DNA of 64,000 nucleotides, taken from contig NC_090026.1 in NCBI RefSeq assembly GCF_037176765.1, forward strand, positions 60,703,252-60,767,251. Reading direction: 5' to 3'. The position numbers and the translations under genes are program-made. The notes beneath the pieces were generated by a model that was not told where the DNA came from, ran no database searches, and saw only the letters and a program-made list of their open reading frames with translations. This DNA comes from Anolis sagrei. Taxonomy: Eukaryota; Chordata; Lepidosauria; Squamata; Anolidae. Shown in pieces: positions 38,207 to 49,021 of this stretch; the stretch's first letter is position 1; the number at the start of each line of letters is the position of its first letter.

Positions 38207-39198
38207 AAAATGTGTTATTAGTATCCTACAATGATGCTATTGAATCCTGGGATGTGTAGTTTAATGAGACACCAACACTCCTTAAGCAGAGGAGGATAAA
38301 GACTTTGTAAAACCACAGTTTCCATGATCCCATAGGATTGAGCCATGGTCACTCCAGGGGTGGCAAACTGCTTTAAGTCTTCAGTGTAAATGAAAGAAAT
38401 AAAACTATGCACAATTTCAGATAACTCTTCTGGAAGGAGAAGGAATAGAAAATCTGGAAGTCCAAGGCTGAAAAGTGTGAAAGGAAAAAGATTGAAAATA
38501 AAGATATGGTGGACATCTCTTGCCTATTCCTGAATGTCTAGATGCTGTTAGCAGAGACTCTGTAGTCCCTTGCAGAGCACACAATGCAGTCCTAAAACCA
38601 AGAAAAACAATCAGGAATGGGGTGTGTGTATATATGAAGAAAGCGAGGATTGCTTTCCTACTGTGGTAAATGAAAACAAATAGAAACTGTAAAAAAATAC
38701 AAAACAAAAAATAGCAATCTAAAATCACAGCCCCCTTCTACAGTGCCATATAATATCCAGATTATTTGCTTTGAACTGGATTATCTAGCAGTGTAGACTC
38801 ATATAATTCAGTTTAAAGCAAATACTGTGGATAATCTGCTTTGATTATCTGGATTATATGCCAGTGTAGATCCAGCCTTAATCAGTTGTCTAAAGACCAC
38901 TTTCATGGCTGAGTAGATACCTAAGAGTCACAGGCTTTGGTCTCCAAACCAGAAAAACTAGTCCGCACACACAGCCATTGTCTGCAGGAGCAGAAGTTTG
39001 AAGTTGAGATCAAGAGATAGGATGGGCAAGGATTCAGATCAACTAAGTAATCAAACCACACTTTGGTAAACCTGCCCTGAGATACTTTGGCAAGGCTACA
39101 AGCAACAAGGATTGGAATGTATGCAGGTATGGAGAACAGAGAGGTAGCACCGCCCAACTAAATGTAAACAGTTCACTCAACAGTTCAGTAGGATCATC
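38207..39198. other. No gene recognised; MITE-like pieces
   Basis: 38225-38400 (TGAATCCTGGGATGTGTAGT) and 38735-38878 (AATCCAGATTATTTGCTTTG with a palindromic partner) look like old DNA-transposon remnants. The remainder is unassigned. Confidence 0.45.
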
Positions 39199-39206
39199 AT
39201 CTAAAT

Positions 39207-39556
39207 CAGGGGTCCTCAAACGTTTTAAACAGAGAGCCAGGTCACAATCCCTCATAGTGTTCGAGGGCCAGATTATAATTTGAAAAAAACATGAATGAGT
39301 TCCAATGCACACTGCACATATTTGTAGTGCAAAAAAAACTTAAAACAATACAATAATTAAAATGAAGAACAATTCTAACAAATATAAACTAAATAGTATT
39401 TCAATGGGAAATGTGGGCCTGCTTTTGGTTGATGAGATAGGATTGTTGTTGTGTGCTTTCAAGTAGTTTCAGACTTAGGCTGACCCTGAGCGAGGGCCGG
39501 GTAAATGACCTTGGAGGGCTGTATTCGGCCCCCGGGCCTTAGTTTGAGGAGCCCTG
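39207..39556 (+). mobile_element. Non-autonomous hAT, CAGGGGTCCTCAAAC ends
   Basis: The ends CAGGGGTCCTCAAACG and AGTTTGAGGAGCCCTG are inverted and lie inside perfect 8-bp duplications ATCTAAAT (39199-39206, 39557-39564). No ORF. Confidence 0.9.
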
Positions 39557-39728
39557 ATCTAAATCCACAACCAGGAAGAAAAGCAAAAACAAAGCAGTAA
39601 TAGAAACATTAGCGATCAAGGTGGGCAACTGTAGAAAATTAGGTGAAGCATTAGCAACAATATACTAAAACATGACTCTGATGGGCAATGGAAAGCGTGT
39701 CAACAATGAAAGTGGATATGGTGAGGCA

Positions 39729-40154
39729 GGGGCGTAGCCAGAAAAAAATTTCAGGGAGGGTTGAAAATTTTGAGGGGGGGTGTGTGTGAAAATTTCAGGG
39801 GGGGGGGTGGGGTAGGGTCACGCTGAAGCAAAGAACACAGCAGGGGGCAGAGCAGCCTTCAATAGCCTGCAGCTCCGCCCCTGTCAACCACCTCCACCAA
39901 GTCTGGCCTTCTTAATGAGAGCATTCAACACCCCCCCCCCCACCCAACTTGGTTGCTTCGCTACATCAGCTATTGCTGCAAGTAATGACAATGTGAATAT
40001 ATTGTCAATATTTGCTTGAGATAGTGCTTGCAGTTCTGGAGGGACTCTTAATTTTTTGCATCTTATAGATTTAGCATGTGGATTTGGTTAACCAGTTAAA
40101 ATTCATGAGTAAACCAAGGTTTTTTTAAACTGAAAAATTTCAGGGGGGGGGGGG
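39729..40154 (+). mobile_element. hAT, CAGGGGCGTAGCC end, truncated
   Basis: It starts CAGGGGCGTAGCCAG and shares its interior with the longer copy at 51979-53222 (inverted: GACTCTTAATTTTTTGCATC, GTTAACCAGTTAAAATTC). The other end is lost at a junction with Helitron sequence. Confidence 0.75.
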
Positions 40155-40493
40155 GTCCAGAGAGCACTGTGGACTCAAACAATGATGGATCTGGACCAAA
40201 CTTGGCATGAGTACTCCATATGTCCAAATATGAATATGGATGGAGTTTGGGGAACATAGACCTTGAAATTTGGGAGTTGTAGCTACAGGGATTTATAGTT
40301 CACCTACAATCAAAGAGCATTCTAAACCCCAGAAAGGACAGAATTGGGGTAAACTTCCCACACAGAACCCCCATCACCAACAGAAAATACTTAAGGCCAT
40401 GGAGTTCAACTCCCCTCACCAGGGCAAGAAAACGTGATCAAAGCCCTCCTAACAAAGAGCCATCCAGCTAGAGAAATAAATAGATATATATGA

Positions 40494-41063
40494 CTAGCCA
40501 TCCCCTGCCATGCGCTGCTGTGGCCCACATGGGGGTTCTGTGTGGGAGGTTTGCCCCAATTCCATCGTTGGTGGAGTTCAGAATGCTCTGTGATTGTAGG
40601 TGAACTATAAATCCCAGCAACTACAACTCCCAAATGTCAAGATTCTATTTTCCCCAAACTCCACCAGTGTTCACATTGGGCATATTGAGTCTCCATGTAG
40701 AGTTTGGGCCAAATCCATCATTGTTTGAGTGCACAGTGATGTCTGGATGTAGGTGAACTACAACTCCAAAACCAAAGGACACTTTCCACCAAACCATTCC
40801 AGCATTTTCTGTTGGTCATGGGAGAACTGTGTGACAAGTTTGGTTCAATTCCATCGTTGGTGGAGTTCAGAATGCTCTTTACTTGTAGGTAAACTATAAA
40901 TCCCAGCAACTACAACTCCCAAATGACAAAATCAATTTTTTTTGAGTGAAGGACATACATTGGGTTGTTAGGTGTCTTGTGTCCAAACTTGGTGTCAATT
41001 CGCCCAGTGGTTTTTGAGTTCTGTTAATCCCGCAAAGGAGCATTACATTTTTATTTATATAGA
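40494..41063 (-). mobile_element. Complete Helitron, inverted, nested
   Basis: On the minus strand it begins TCTATATAAATAAAAATG after A and ends GGCAGGGGATGGCTAG before T. 570 bp, no coding capacity. It lies inside another Helitron. Confidence 0.85.
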
Positions 41064-41286
41064 TAGATTCACACACAGAGAGATATACAATGGCTTATTG
41101 GCCTATGCATTTTGACTAACCCTGTAGTTTCATAGATTTGAAAGGGACCCCTAAAGAAGGATAATGATATGCTGCCTGTTCCAGAGTAGGCAAACCAGAC
41201 ACTCTCCACATCAACACTGACAAAGAATCAACAAGAAATACTGTTGACCCACAAGCATAAAGACATTACATATATTAGAAACCAAC

Positions 41287-41288
41287 AC

Positions 41289-41330
<42 letters not shown>

Positions 41331-42075
41331 TTTATTTGTACCCCGCTAGCATCTCCCGAAGGACTCGATGCGGCTTACATAGGCCAAGGCCTCAAAACAC
41401 AATACAACAATACAACACCTAAAGCAAATTAAAAACAGTTAAGCAGAATAAACAACAAACAGTAAACAATACATCAAGACATTATAATACTGGGCCGGGC
41501 CAGAGTAATGGATACAGGATTAAAAGTGCTGATGTGACAGGTGATATGTAAGGATTATAGGGTAAGTGCAGTGTACAGTGTGCAACAATCTTAGTTCTAA
41601 TAAAGTGCTTCTGGGACTTGTTATTGGAGATTCCTATTCTGGAAAGGCACATTGGAACAGCCAGGTCTTCAAGTTCTTTTTCTGAAGACTGCCAATGTAG
41701 GGGCCTGTCTAAGATCTTTTGGGAGGGTGTTCCAGAGTCGGGGGCCCACCACAGAAAAGGCCCTGTCTCGCGTCCCCACCAAACGCGCCTGCGACGCTGG
41801 CGGGATCACGAGCAGGGCCTCTCTGGATGAGCAAAGTGAGCGCGTGGGTTCGTAAACGGAGATACGGTCACGCAGGTAGGATGGTCCCAAACCGTTCAGG
41901 GCTTTGTAGGTAAGCACCTGCACCTTAAATTGGGCTCGGAAAGTAAACGGCAGCCAGTGGAGCTCCTTGAACAGGAGGGTTGACCTCTCTCTGTAAGGAG
42001 CACCAGTTAACATCCTGGCTGCTGCCCATTGGACCAGTTGGAATTTCCGAGCCGTTTTCAAGGGCAGCCCCACGT
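41287..42075 (-). mobile_element. L2 LINE 3' end
   Basis: The minus frame 41669-42073 reads [20 protein letters not shown] and LWNTLPKDLRQAPT; 3' UTR and a long (TTA)n tail lie at 41289-41331. Same subfamily as 37727-38206. Confidence 0.88.
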
Positions 42076-42077
42076 AG

Positions 42078-42300
42078 AGCCCTCCTCTCTTTTAGAAGAA
42101 AACTAAAAACATGGATATGGGACTAGGCCTTTGTGTAATTTGGCAGACAGACAAAGGACAATGACGACTAAAACTGGATAGGATTATGACAATGCGGAAT
42201 GAACTTACGGATTTCGAGCTTGGTGAATGTTGATCACTAGTTTGGTTTTTATTAGTTGTATTGTATAATTGGATTAGTTTTAATTATTTTATAATTGTTG
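42078..42300 (+). mobile_element. L2 LINE 3' UTR piece
   Basis: TCTTTTAGAAGAAAACTAAA and the following A/T-rich 3' UTR, opposite in direction to its left neighbour. Confidence 0.6.
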
Positions 42301-43430
42301 CTGCTATGTATTTTATCTTCTTTCTTCTTCTTAGGCGATCCCTCGTTGGACGAGTAAGATGGTCTTCCATGATGGGTTTCCTTGTGGATTCGGAGGTGGC
42401 TGTGGAGCCCTATTCTTGACCCGCATCTTCTCCCACAGTGAAGGCATTGGTTTCCAGGTGGAAGGTGGTCCCGGTCGGGGTTGGCTTGACGTGCCTTCCT
42501 CCTGGCACATTTCTCTCTTTCACCCTCCACTCGTGCCTCCTCGAATTCTGCAGCACTGCTGGTCACAGCTGACCTCCAGCTGGAGCGCTCCTCAGTTTGG
42601 GCTTCTCAGTTCTCAGTGTCTATGCCAGAGATTTTAAGGTTGGCTTTGAGCCCATCTTTAAATCTCCTTTCCTGTCCACCAACCAGGCATGTAGCTGGGG
42701 GGGGGGGGGGGTTGAGGGGCTTCAGCCCCCCCCCCCGAAATTCTCATGGTGGTTCGCAAAAAGGCCTTACTGGTGCATTATTTAAACTGTTATGTTTATT
42801 CATATCATGATCTGATCACTATACTCAATATATCCCATATGCATGGGGGTATTGGGGTAATGATACAAAAAGTTTGCTAGGGTAGACCCTCTTTCACTCA
42901 GACTCAGCCCCTCCCCCCCGAAATTCAGAGCCCCCCGCAACCCCCCCTGAAAAAAACTCAGGCCCTCCCTCCACAAATCGAAATCCTGGCTGCGGGCCTG
43001 CAACCAATGTTCTGTTTTCCCTTCTTAAGTTCAGAGTAGAGCAACTGCTTTGGGAGACGGTGGTCAGGCATCCGGACAACGTGGCCGGCCCAGCGGAGTT
43101 GATGGCAGAAGACCATCGCTTCAGTGCTGGTGGACTTTGCTTCTTCCAGCATGCTGACATTTGTCCGCTTGTCTTCCCAAGAGATTTGCAGGATTTTCCG
43201 GAGGCAGCGCTGATGGAATCGTTCCAGGAGTTCCATGTGACGTCTGTAGACAGTCCACGTCTCACAGGCATAGAGCAGGGTTGGGAGGACAATAGCTTTA
43301 TAGACAAGCACCTTGGTATCCCTACGGATGTCCCGGTCCTCAAACACTCTCTGCTTCATTCGGGAAAATGCTGCACTCGCAGAGCTCAGGCGGTGTTGTA
43401 TTTTGATGTCGATGTTGACTTTTATCTTAC
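42250..43430 (-). mobile_element. Unclassified LINE, C-terminal ORF2 with zinc-finger-like end
   Basis: Minus-strand text VYKAIVLPTLLYACETWTVY, RWAGHVVRMPDHRLPK and a final CLHCGRRCGSRIGLHSHLRI H resemble the 3' end of a non-LTR ORF2 common in vertebrates and invertebrates. The clade was not determined. A small hAT splits it at 42684-43000. Confidence 0.75.
42684..43000 (-). mobile_element. Short hAT element, CAGGC-GTAGCC ends
   Basis: Inverted copy; flanks CCACCAAC and CAACCAAT (6 of 8). Confidence 0.78.
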
Positions 43431-43434
43431 TATG

Positions 43435-43545
43435 TGTATTGCTGGCATCAAATTGTGCCTTTTGTAAGCCGCCCTGGTTCCTCCTTCGGGGGTTGAGAAG
43501 GGTGGGGTAGAAATGCTCGAAATAAATAAAATAAATAAATAGATT
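43435..43545 (+). mobile_element. L2 LINE 3' tail
   Basis: GCATCAAATTGTGCCTTTTG, GCCGCCCTGGTTCCTCCTTC and an AAATAAATAAATA tail. Confidence 0.75.
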
Positions 43546-43789
43546 TGAAAGGGACCCCTAAAGAAGGACAGTGATATGTTGCATATTCCAGAGTAGGCAA
43601 ACCAGACACTCTCCACATCAACACTGACAAAGAAACAGCAAGAAATACTGTTTACTCACAAGCAGAAAGACATTACACATATTAGAAGCCAACACTTTCT
43701 CATTACTTGATTTTCCAGCTCAGGAGACTGGGCCACAGCAACGCGTGGCAGGGGACAGCTAGTATAAATATGATAACCACAGGGAAGAG

Positions 43790-44060
43790 GCGTGTCAGGA
43801 GAGCTCTGGGGTGTGCCTGTGTGCCGTGGCTGTGAACCGACCAGACCAAATCTTCCTTCCGCCAAGATCAATAGCCCCTTCGGAGGCTCCACCTTCCACG
43901 CCTCAGCAGCCTCAGCAACAGGACGGGAAGGCAGGCTGAGGGAGCGAGAGAGGCAGAGGCGAGAGGGCTCCCCTTCCTTATCGCAACGCCCTTTACCCCG
44001 CGAAGCAGGCGAAGACCTCGCTCTCTCTGCGCATGCGGGAAGAGAACCCCACGTAAGTCT
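43790..44060 (+). promoter_or_regulatory. CpG-rich stretch, candidate promoter and first exon
   Basis: CpG density is far above that of the neighbouring non-repeat DNA. It holds an NRF1-like TGCGCATGCGG (about 44029-44039) and an ETS-like CTTCCTTCCG (43850s), and a strong splice donor C|GTAAGT at 44052/44053 on the plus strand. A CpG promoter whose first exon ends at 44052 is plausible. Direction and gene are inferred. Confidence 0.4.
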
Positions 44061-44500
44061 CCTGTCATTGACACCTCTCATCTGGAAAACAAACAGAACC
44101 AGGCATTCCCATGAGGCGTGGGGCTGAGAACTGAGCTGAGAACGGAGTTTCCCGCCTCCCAAAACCCTTTTCTTTTTGCCTGAGTTTATCATTATTTTGC
44201 CTCTGGTGGCTATTTCCTCCTCCTTCCTTTTGGTTGTCTCTTCTCCACAGTGTGTATCCCAGCAATTCTCAGGCTGTTGACTGAGGACCCCTCTAATCCA
44301 CTTCCTGAATCCAGATGATCTACAGCAGTGGTTCTCAACCTGGGGGTCCTGACCCCTGGGGGGGGGGGGGGGTTGTGAGGTGGTGTCAGAGGGGTCGCCA
44401 AAGACAGTTAGAAAACACAGTATTTTCTGTCAGTCGTGGGGGTTCCGTGTGAGAAGTTTGGCCCAATTCTATCATTGGTGGAGTTCAGAATGCTCTTTGA

Positions 44501-44791
44501 TTTTTGGTCGTGTCAGGAGTGACTTGAGAAACTGCAAGTCGCTTCTGGTGTGAGAGAATTGGCCGCTTCTGGTGTGAGAGAATTGGCCGTCTGCAAGGAC
44601 GTTGCCCAGCGGACGCCTGGATGATTTGATGTTTTTATCATCCTTGTGGGAGGCTTCTCTCATGTCCCCGCATGAGGAGCTGGAGCTGATAGAGGGAGCT
44701 CATCCGCCTCTCCCCGGATTCGAACCTGCGACCTGTTGGTCTTCAGTCCTGCCAGCACAGGGCTTTAACCCACTGCGCCACTGGGGGCTCC
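44501..44791 (-). mobile_element. tRNA-derived SINE (ACA type)
   Basis: Inverted copy with a short internal repeat of CGCTTCTGGTGTGAGAGAAT. Confidence 0.85.
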
Positions 44792-45029
44792 TCAATTCTC
44801 AGGCTGTTGACTGAGGACCCCTATAATCCAGTTCCTGAATCCAGATGATCTACAGCAGTGTTTCTCAACCTGGGGGTCCTGACCCCTGGGGGGGGGTTAT
44901 GAGGGGGTGTCAGAGGGGTCGCCAAAGACAATTAGGAAACACATTATTTTCTGTCAGTCGTGGGGGTTCCGTGTGAGAAGTTTGGCCCAATTCTATCATT
45001 GGTGGAGTTCAGAATGCTCTTTGATTGTT

Positions 45030-45291
45030 GGTCATGTCAGGAGTGACCTGAGAAACTGCAAGTCGCTTCTGGTGTGAGAGAATTGGCCGTCTGCAAGAAC
45101 GTTGCCCAGGGGACGCCCGGATGATTTTGATGATTTTATCATCCTTGTGGGAAGCTTCTCTCACGTCCCCGCATGAGGAGCTGGAGCTGATAGAGGGAGC
45201 TCATCCGCCTCTCCCCAGATTCGAACCTGCGACCTGTTGGTCTTCAGTCCTGCCGGCACAGGGGTTTAACCCACTGCGCCACCAGGAGCTT
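45030..45291 (-). mobile_element. tRNA-derived SINE (ACA type)
   Basis: Second copy generated by the tandem duplication; it lacks the short internal repeat. Confidence 0.85.
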
Positions 45292-45360
45292 GCTCTTTGA
45301 TTATAGGTGAACAATAAATCCTAGCAACTACAACTCCCAACTACAACTCCCAACTACAAC

Positions 45361-45720
45361 TTGAGGTGTTGGAGGAAAGTGCTCAGAGTGCCTTGGACTG
45401 CGAGAAGATCCAACCAGTCCATCCTCCAGAAAATCAAGCCCAACTGCTCATTGGAGGGAAGGATACTAGAGACAAAGTTGAAGTAATTTGGCCACATCAT
45501 GAGGAGACAGCAAAGCCTAGAGAAGACAATTATGCTGGGGAAAGTGGAAGGCAAAAGGAAGAGGGGCCGACCAAGGGCAAGATGGATGGATGGCATCCTT
45601 GAAGTGACTGGACTGACCTTGAAGGAGCTGGGGGTGGTGACGGCCGACAGGGAGCTCTGGCGTGGGCTGGTCCGTGAGGTCACGAAGAGTCGGAGACGAC
45701 TGAACGAATGAACAACAACA
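45361..45720 (+). mobile_element. RTE-BovB 3' end
   Basis: GAGGAGACAGCAAAGCCTAG, GGAAGAGGGGCCGACCAAGG, GGTCACGAAGAGTCGGAGAC, GACTGAACGAATGAACAACA: the BovB ORF2 end and tail. Confidence 0.9.
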
Positions 45721-46237
45721 AACAACTCCCAAATGTCAAGGTCTATCTTCCCCAAACCCAGTAGTGTCCACATTTGGAGATATTGAGTATTCATACCAAG
45801 TTTGGTCCAGATGCATCATGTGCTCTCTGGATGTAGGTGAACTACAACTCCAAAATACAAGGTCAATGCCCACCAAACCCTTCTGGTATTTTCTGGGTTG
45901 GTCATGGTAGCTCTGTGTCCCAAGTTTGGTTCAATTCTATCATTGGTGGAATTCAGAATGCCCTTTAATACTGTAGGTGAACTATAAATCCCAGCAACTA
46001 CAACTCCCAAATGACGAAATCAATTCTCCCCCCAAACCCCACCAGTATTCTAATTTGGGCGTATCGAGTATTTGTGCCAAATGAATGCATATTGGGTATT
46101 TACAAGATGATTAATCACAGGAGCAAAATTACAGTTGTGAAGTAGCAATGAAAATAATGTTATGGTTCGGGGACACCACAACATAAGGAACTGTATTAAG
46201 GGGTCGCAGCATCAGGTTGAGAACCACTCATCTACAG

Positions 46238-46490
46238 GGTTTTTGGTCGTGTCAGGAGTGACTCCTGGTGTGAGAGAATTGACTGTCTGCCCAGGGGATG
46301 CCCAGGGGATGCCTGGATGATTTTTGATGTTTTTATCATCCTTGTGGGAGGCTTCTCTCATGTCCCTGCATGAGGAGTTGAAGCTGATAGAGGAAGCTCA
46401 TCCACCTCTCCCCGGATTTGAACCTGCGACCTGTCGGTCTTCAGTCCTGCCGGCATAGGGGTTTAACCCACTGTGCCACCGGGGGCTCCA
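46238..46490 (-). mobile_element. tRNA-derived SINE (ACA type)
   Basis: Inverted. CATCTACAGGG stands on both sides as target duplication, overlapping the hAT duplication and the mariner end. Confidence 0.87.
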
Positions 46491-46494
46491 TCTA

Positions 46495-47295
46495 CAGGGT
46501 GAGGCAGCATAACTTCCTTTTTTCAAAACTTAATAAAACCCATTGTATGAATCAGAAATTTTTATTTTTTTATTTTATAATGTAGATGCATACCTAAAGT
46601 TTTGTTTTACGTAGTTTTGAAGATCAAATTAGGTAGGTGATGTCCCCCATTCTCCATACAACCCTTATTTATGGAGTGCCTTGCCAGTTGAAACCCGATC
46701 TATCCGAGACCTACTTGCTTTTTGGAAAGCCTGTAAAACCTTTCTCTTCCGACAAGCTTTTGATGGGTGAATAACTTGGGACTATGTCTGTTCTTGTTTT
46801 TATTGTATTTTAAAGTTAATTGTATTGTTTTAATCTACTGCTGTAAACCGCTCCGAGCCAAATTGGGAGTGGCGGTATACAAGTCAAATAAAATAAATAA
46901 ATAAATACGTTGAGTAAATCGATTTCTGGCGTTTGTCATGTCTCTTGCCAGCATAGCAGGCGTTATGTTGGCAATTTCTTCCTGGATGTTGGTCTTCAAA
47001 TCTTGTAGGGTCCTTGGACGGTTCACAGAAACACGGGATTTCAAAAAACGCAATAGAAAAAAATCACAAGGGGCCAAATCTGGAGAGTGGGCTGGCCACT
47101 CCAAATCTGCTCGAAAAGTAGGCCTCAACGTCAAAAGCACACTCCTCACTGTTCCAATGCATGATGGTGACTGAACTGTGTCAGGACAAAACGTTATACT
47201 CCCGCATCTCAAACGAGATCACTAGCGCTCTGCTACGTCTTCAACCGACTGAATGGCGCACATTTTTAAAAAGGAAGTTATGCTGCCTCACCCTG
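46495..47295 (-). mobile_element. Mariner-type element, CAGGGTGAGGCAGC ends
   Basis: Inverted ends CAGGGTGAGGCAGCATAACT lie inside TA. A minus-strand frame (46907-47212) reads LEWPAHSPDLAPCDFFLLRF, the catalytic D region of Tc1/mariner transposases, and ends near RNRFTQR. An L2 3' end (46660-46907) interrupts it. It is inactive. Confidence 0.85.
46660..46907 (+). mobile_element. L2 LINE 3' end
   Basis: CCTTATTTATGGAGTGCCTT and GCCAAATTGGGAGTGGCGGT, then an AATAAATAAATAAAT tail. Inserted in the mariner. Confidence 0.85.
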
Positions 47296-47314
47296 TACTT
47301 TGAACTGGATTATA

Positions 47315-47896
47315 CGAGGGGTATTTTTTAAGTAAGGTCCGTTTTGTTGTAGACACTAGTAGTTCGTGCGCATACCGCAACGAGTGCGTGCGTCGTGTAC
47401 CGGCATGCCTCGGGAACAACTGTGCTCAGTTTCCGCTCTGTAGCTAACCTGTACGGTTCTGTTCTGTGCTTTAAAAATGTTTAAGACTATCAACTCACCC
47501 TCCGCATGTGAAGTTTGCTCAGTGATACGGTTTTTGTCAGCAAGGAACCTGCCTGCTGCAGAAATTCATCGACAGATTTGTGAAGTGTACGGTGATACTG
47601 TTATGAGTGAAAGAAAAGTGCGTAAGTGGGTACAACAATTCAAAGATGTCCGTGACAATGTCCATGATGAGGACCGCTCCGGTCGCCCTTCTTTGATTAT
47701 AGACGATTTGGTTATCGGAGCAGGCGGCAAGTTTTTAAAATTGGTTCAGAGGTATGATAAGTGTTTGAACAAACTTGGCAACTATGTTGAAAAATAGAGT
47801 GAAGTATGTACTTTCTGAAAATAAATTTAATTTTTTGAAATAAACTTCCGTTACGTACTTATGTTCCAACGGACCTTACTTAAAAAATACCCCTCG
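47315..47896 (+). mobile_element. Internally deleted mariner with HTH-only ORF
   Basis: Ends CGAGGGGTATTTTTTAAGTA and its complement, flanked by TA. The frame 47477-47797 (106 codons) keeps the N-terminal DNA-binding region (RFLSARNLPAAEIHRQICEV, DEDRSGRPS) joined in frame to the transposase C-terminus (YDKCLNKLGNYVEK); the catalytic core is deleted. Confidence 0.88.
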
Positions 47897-47914
47897 TATA
47901 AGTGTATATTGCCA

Positions 47915-48460
47915 TGTTAAACATGAACCAACAATGTGATGCCGCGGCAAAAAAAAGCCAATGGGATTTTGGCCTGCATCAATAGGAGCATAGTGCCTAG
48001 ATCTAGGGAAGTAATGCTACCCCTCTATTTCGCTTTGGTTAGACCACACCTGGAATATTGTGTCCAATTCTGGGCACCACAATTGAAGAGAGATATTGAC
48101 AAGCTGGAATGTGTCCAGAGGAGGGTGACTAAAATGATCAAGGGTCTGGAGAACAAGCCCTATGAGGAGCGGCTTAAGGAGCTGGGCATGTTTAGCCTGA
48201 AGAAGATAAAGTTGAGAGGAGACATGATAGCCATGTATAAATATGTGAGAGGAAGTCATAGGGAGGAGGGAGCATGCTTGTTTTCTGCTTCCCTGGAGAC
48301 TAGGATGCGGAACAATGGCTTCAAACTACAAGAAAGGAGATTCCGTCTGAACATGAGGAAGAACTTCCTGACTGTGAGTGCCATTCAGCAGTGGAACTCT
48401 GCCCCACAGTGCGGTGGAGGCTCCTTCTTTGGAGGCTTTTAAACAGATAGGGACTTAACC
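47915..48460 (+). mobile_element. CR1 LINE 3' end, truncated
   Basis: [20 protein letters not shown] and [21 protein letters not shown]-terminal CR1 ORF2. The normal ATTCTATG tail is missing. Confidence 0.88.
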
Positions 48461-49021
48461 GACCCACACTGTGGTGTGGGCGTGATGGGAGTTGCTGTAT
48501 AAACACATCTGCTTAACTGTTCTCATGGGGATCTACTTTAAACTGTATTAAATGAGTCTGCACTGCCTTATAATCTAGTTCAAAACTCATAGTTTAGGAG
48601 TATAAATTAATTATATGAATAGTTGATTAATATTCCTGGGAGCTTGATAGTCCCTTTATTTATTTATTGTCGTAATCGCAGTTAGCTGTTATGCTTGTTT
48701 CAATATCCAATGAAGCACTTTACGATTAGTTAATTAATATGTAATCCAATTAAATTAAGTAAAGATTCCAAGTCATAAATTAATCCCTTATGACAACTTC
48801 ATTAATTCTCCTTTGATTATTATCTTCCCGAGCCGTCACACCGTCGAAAAGTTGATTGTGTTTGAAATAGACTTACAGGTTGCCTCAGCGCACCTCTTCT
48901 CTGTGGTTCTTCTCAGAATTAAAAGTGAGCTGGCTCGGCAGTATGTGCGGAGATTAGCCCGCTTCCTACGCCTCGATCCGCATTGCCTATGGCGCTCTTG
49001 CTGGGCCCTCTCAAACCTCTC
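48461..49021. other. No repeat recognised; CpG-bearing open stretch at its end
   Basis: 48461-48870 is A/T-rich. 48880-49018 follows a TAGACTTACAG acceptor-like site and stays open (VASAHLFSVVLLRIKSELAR) with an arginine-rich composition; it could be an exon or a piece of an unknown element. Confidence 0.3.

Larger units (their letters stand above)
40155..43762 (+). mobile_element. Helitron body broken up by nested insertions
   Basis: Helitron blocks at 40155-40493, 41064-41286 and 43546-43762 are collinear with the copy at 31660-32533 and end GGGCCACAGCAACGCGTGGC, GGGGACAGCTAG|T. Inserted: an inverted Helitron (40494-41063), L2 pieces, an unclassified LINE and a small hAT. Confidence 0.7.
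44262..45291. repeat. Tandem duplication of about 530 bp across a hAT border
   Basis: CAATTCTCAGGCTGTTGACT, the target ATCTACAG, the hAT start and an inverted SINE occur at 44262-44791 and again at 44792-45291 in the same order. So flanking host DNA and transposon were copied as one piece. Confidence 0.85.
44326..46229 (+). mobile_element. SPIN-like hAT with duplication and nested insertions
   Basis: It starts CAGTGGTTCTCAACCTGGGG and ends CATCAGGTTGAGAACCACTC, with ATCTACAG at both sides (44318-44325, 46230-46237). It contains two inverted SINEs (44501-44791, 45030-45291), a partial repeat of its own start, and a BovB 3' end (45361-45720). Confidence 0.85.

Noticed and set aside
42616-42810. 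Glycine-rich open frames
   Set aside because: They come from the G and C runs of the short hAT at 42684-43000.
43792-44127. 111-codon open frame in the CpG-rich stretch
   Set aside because: High GC keeps several frames open at once, and the frame runs across a good splice donor. Better read as a promoter or non-coding first exon.
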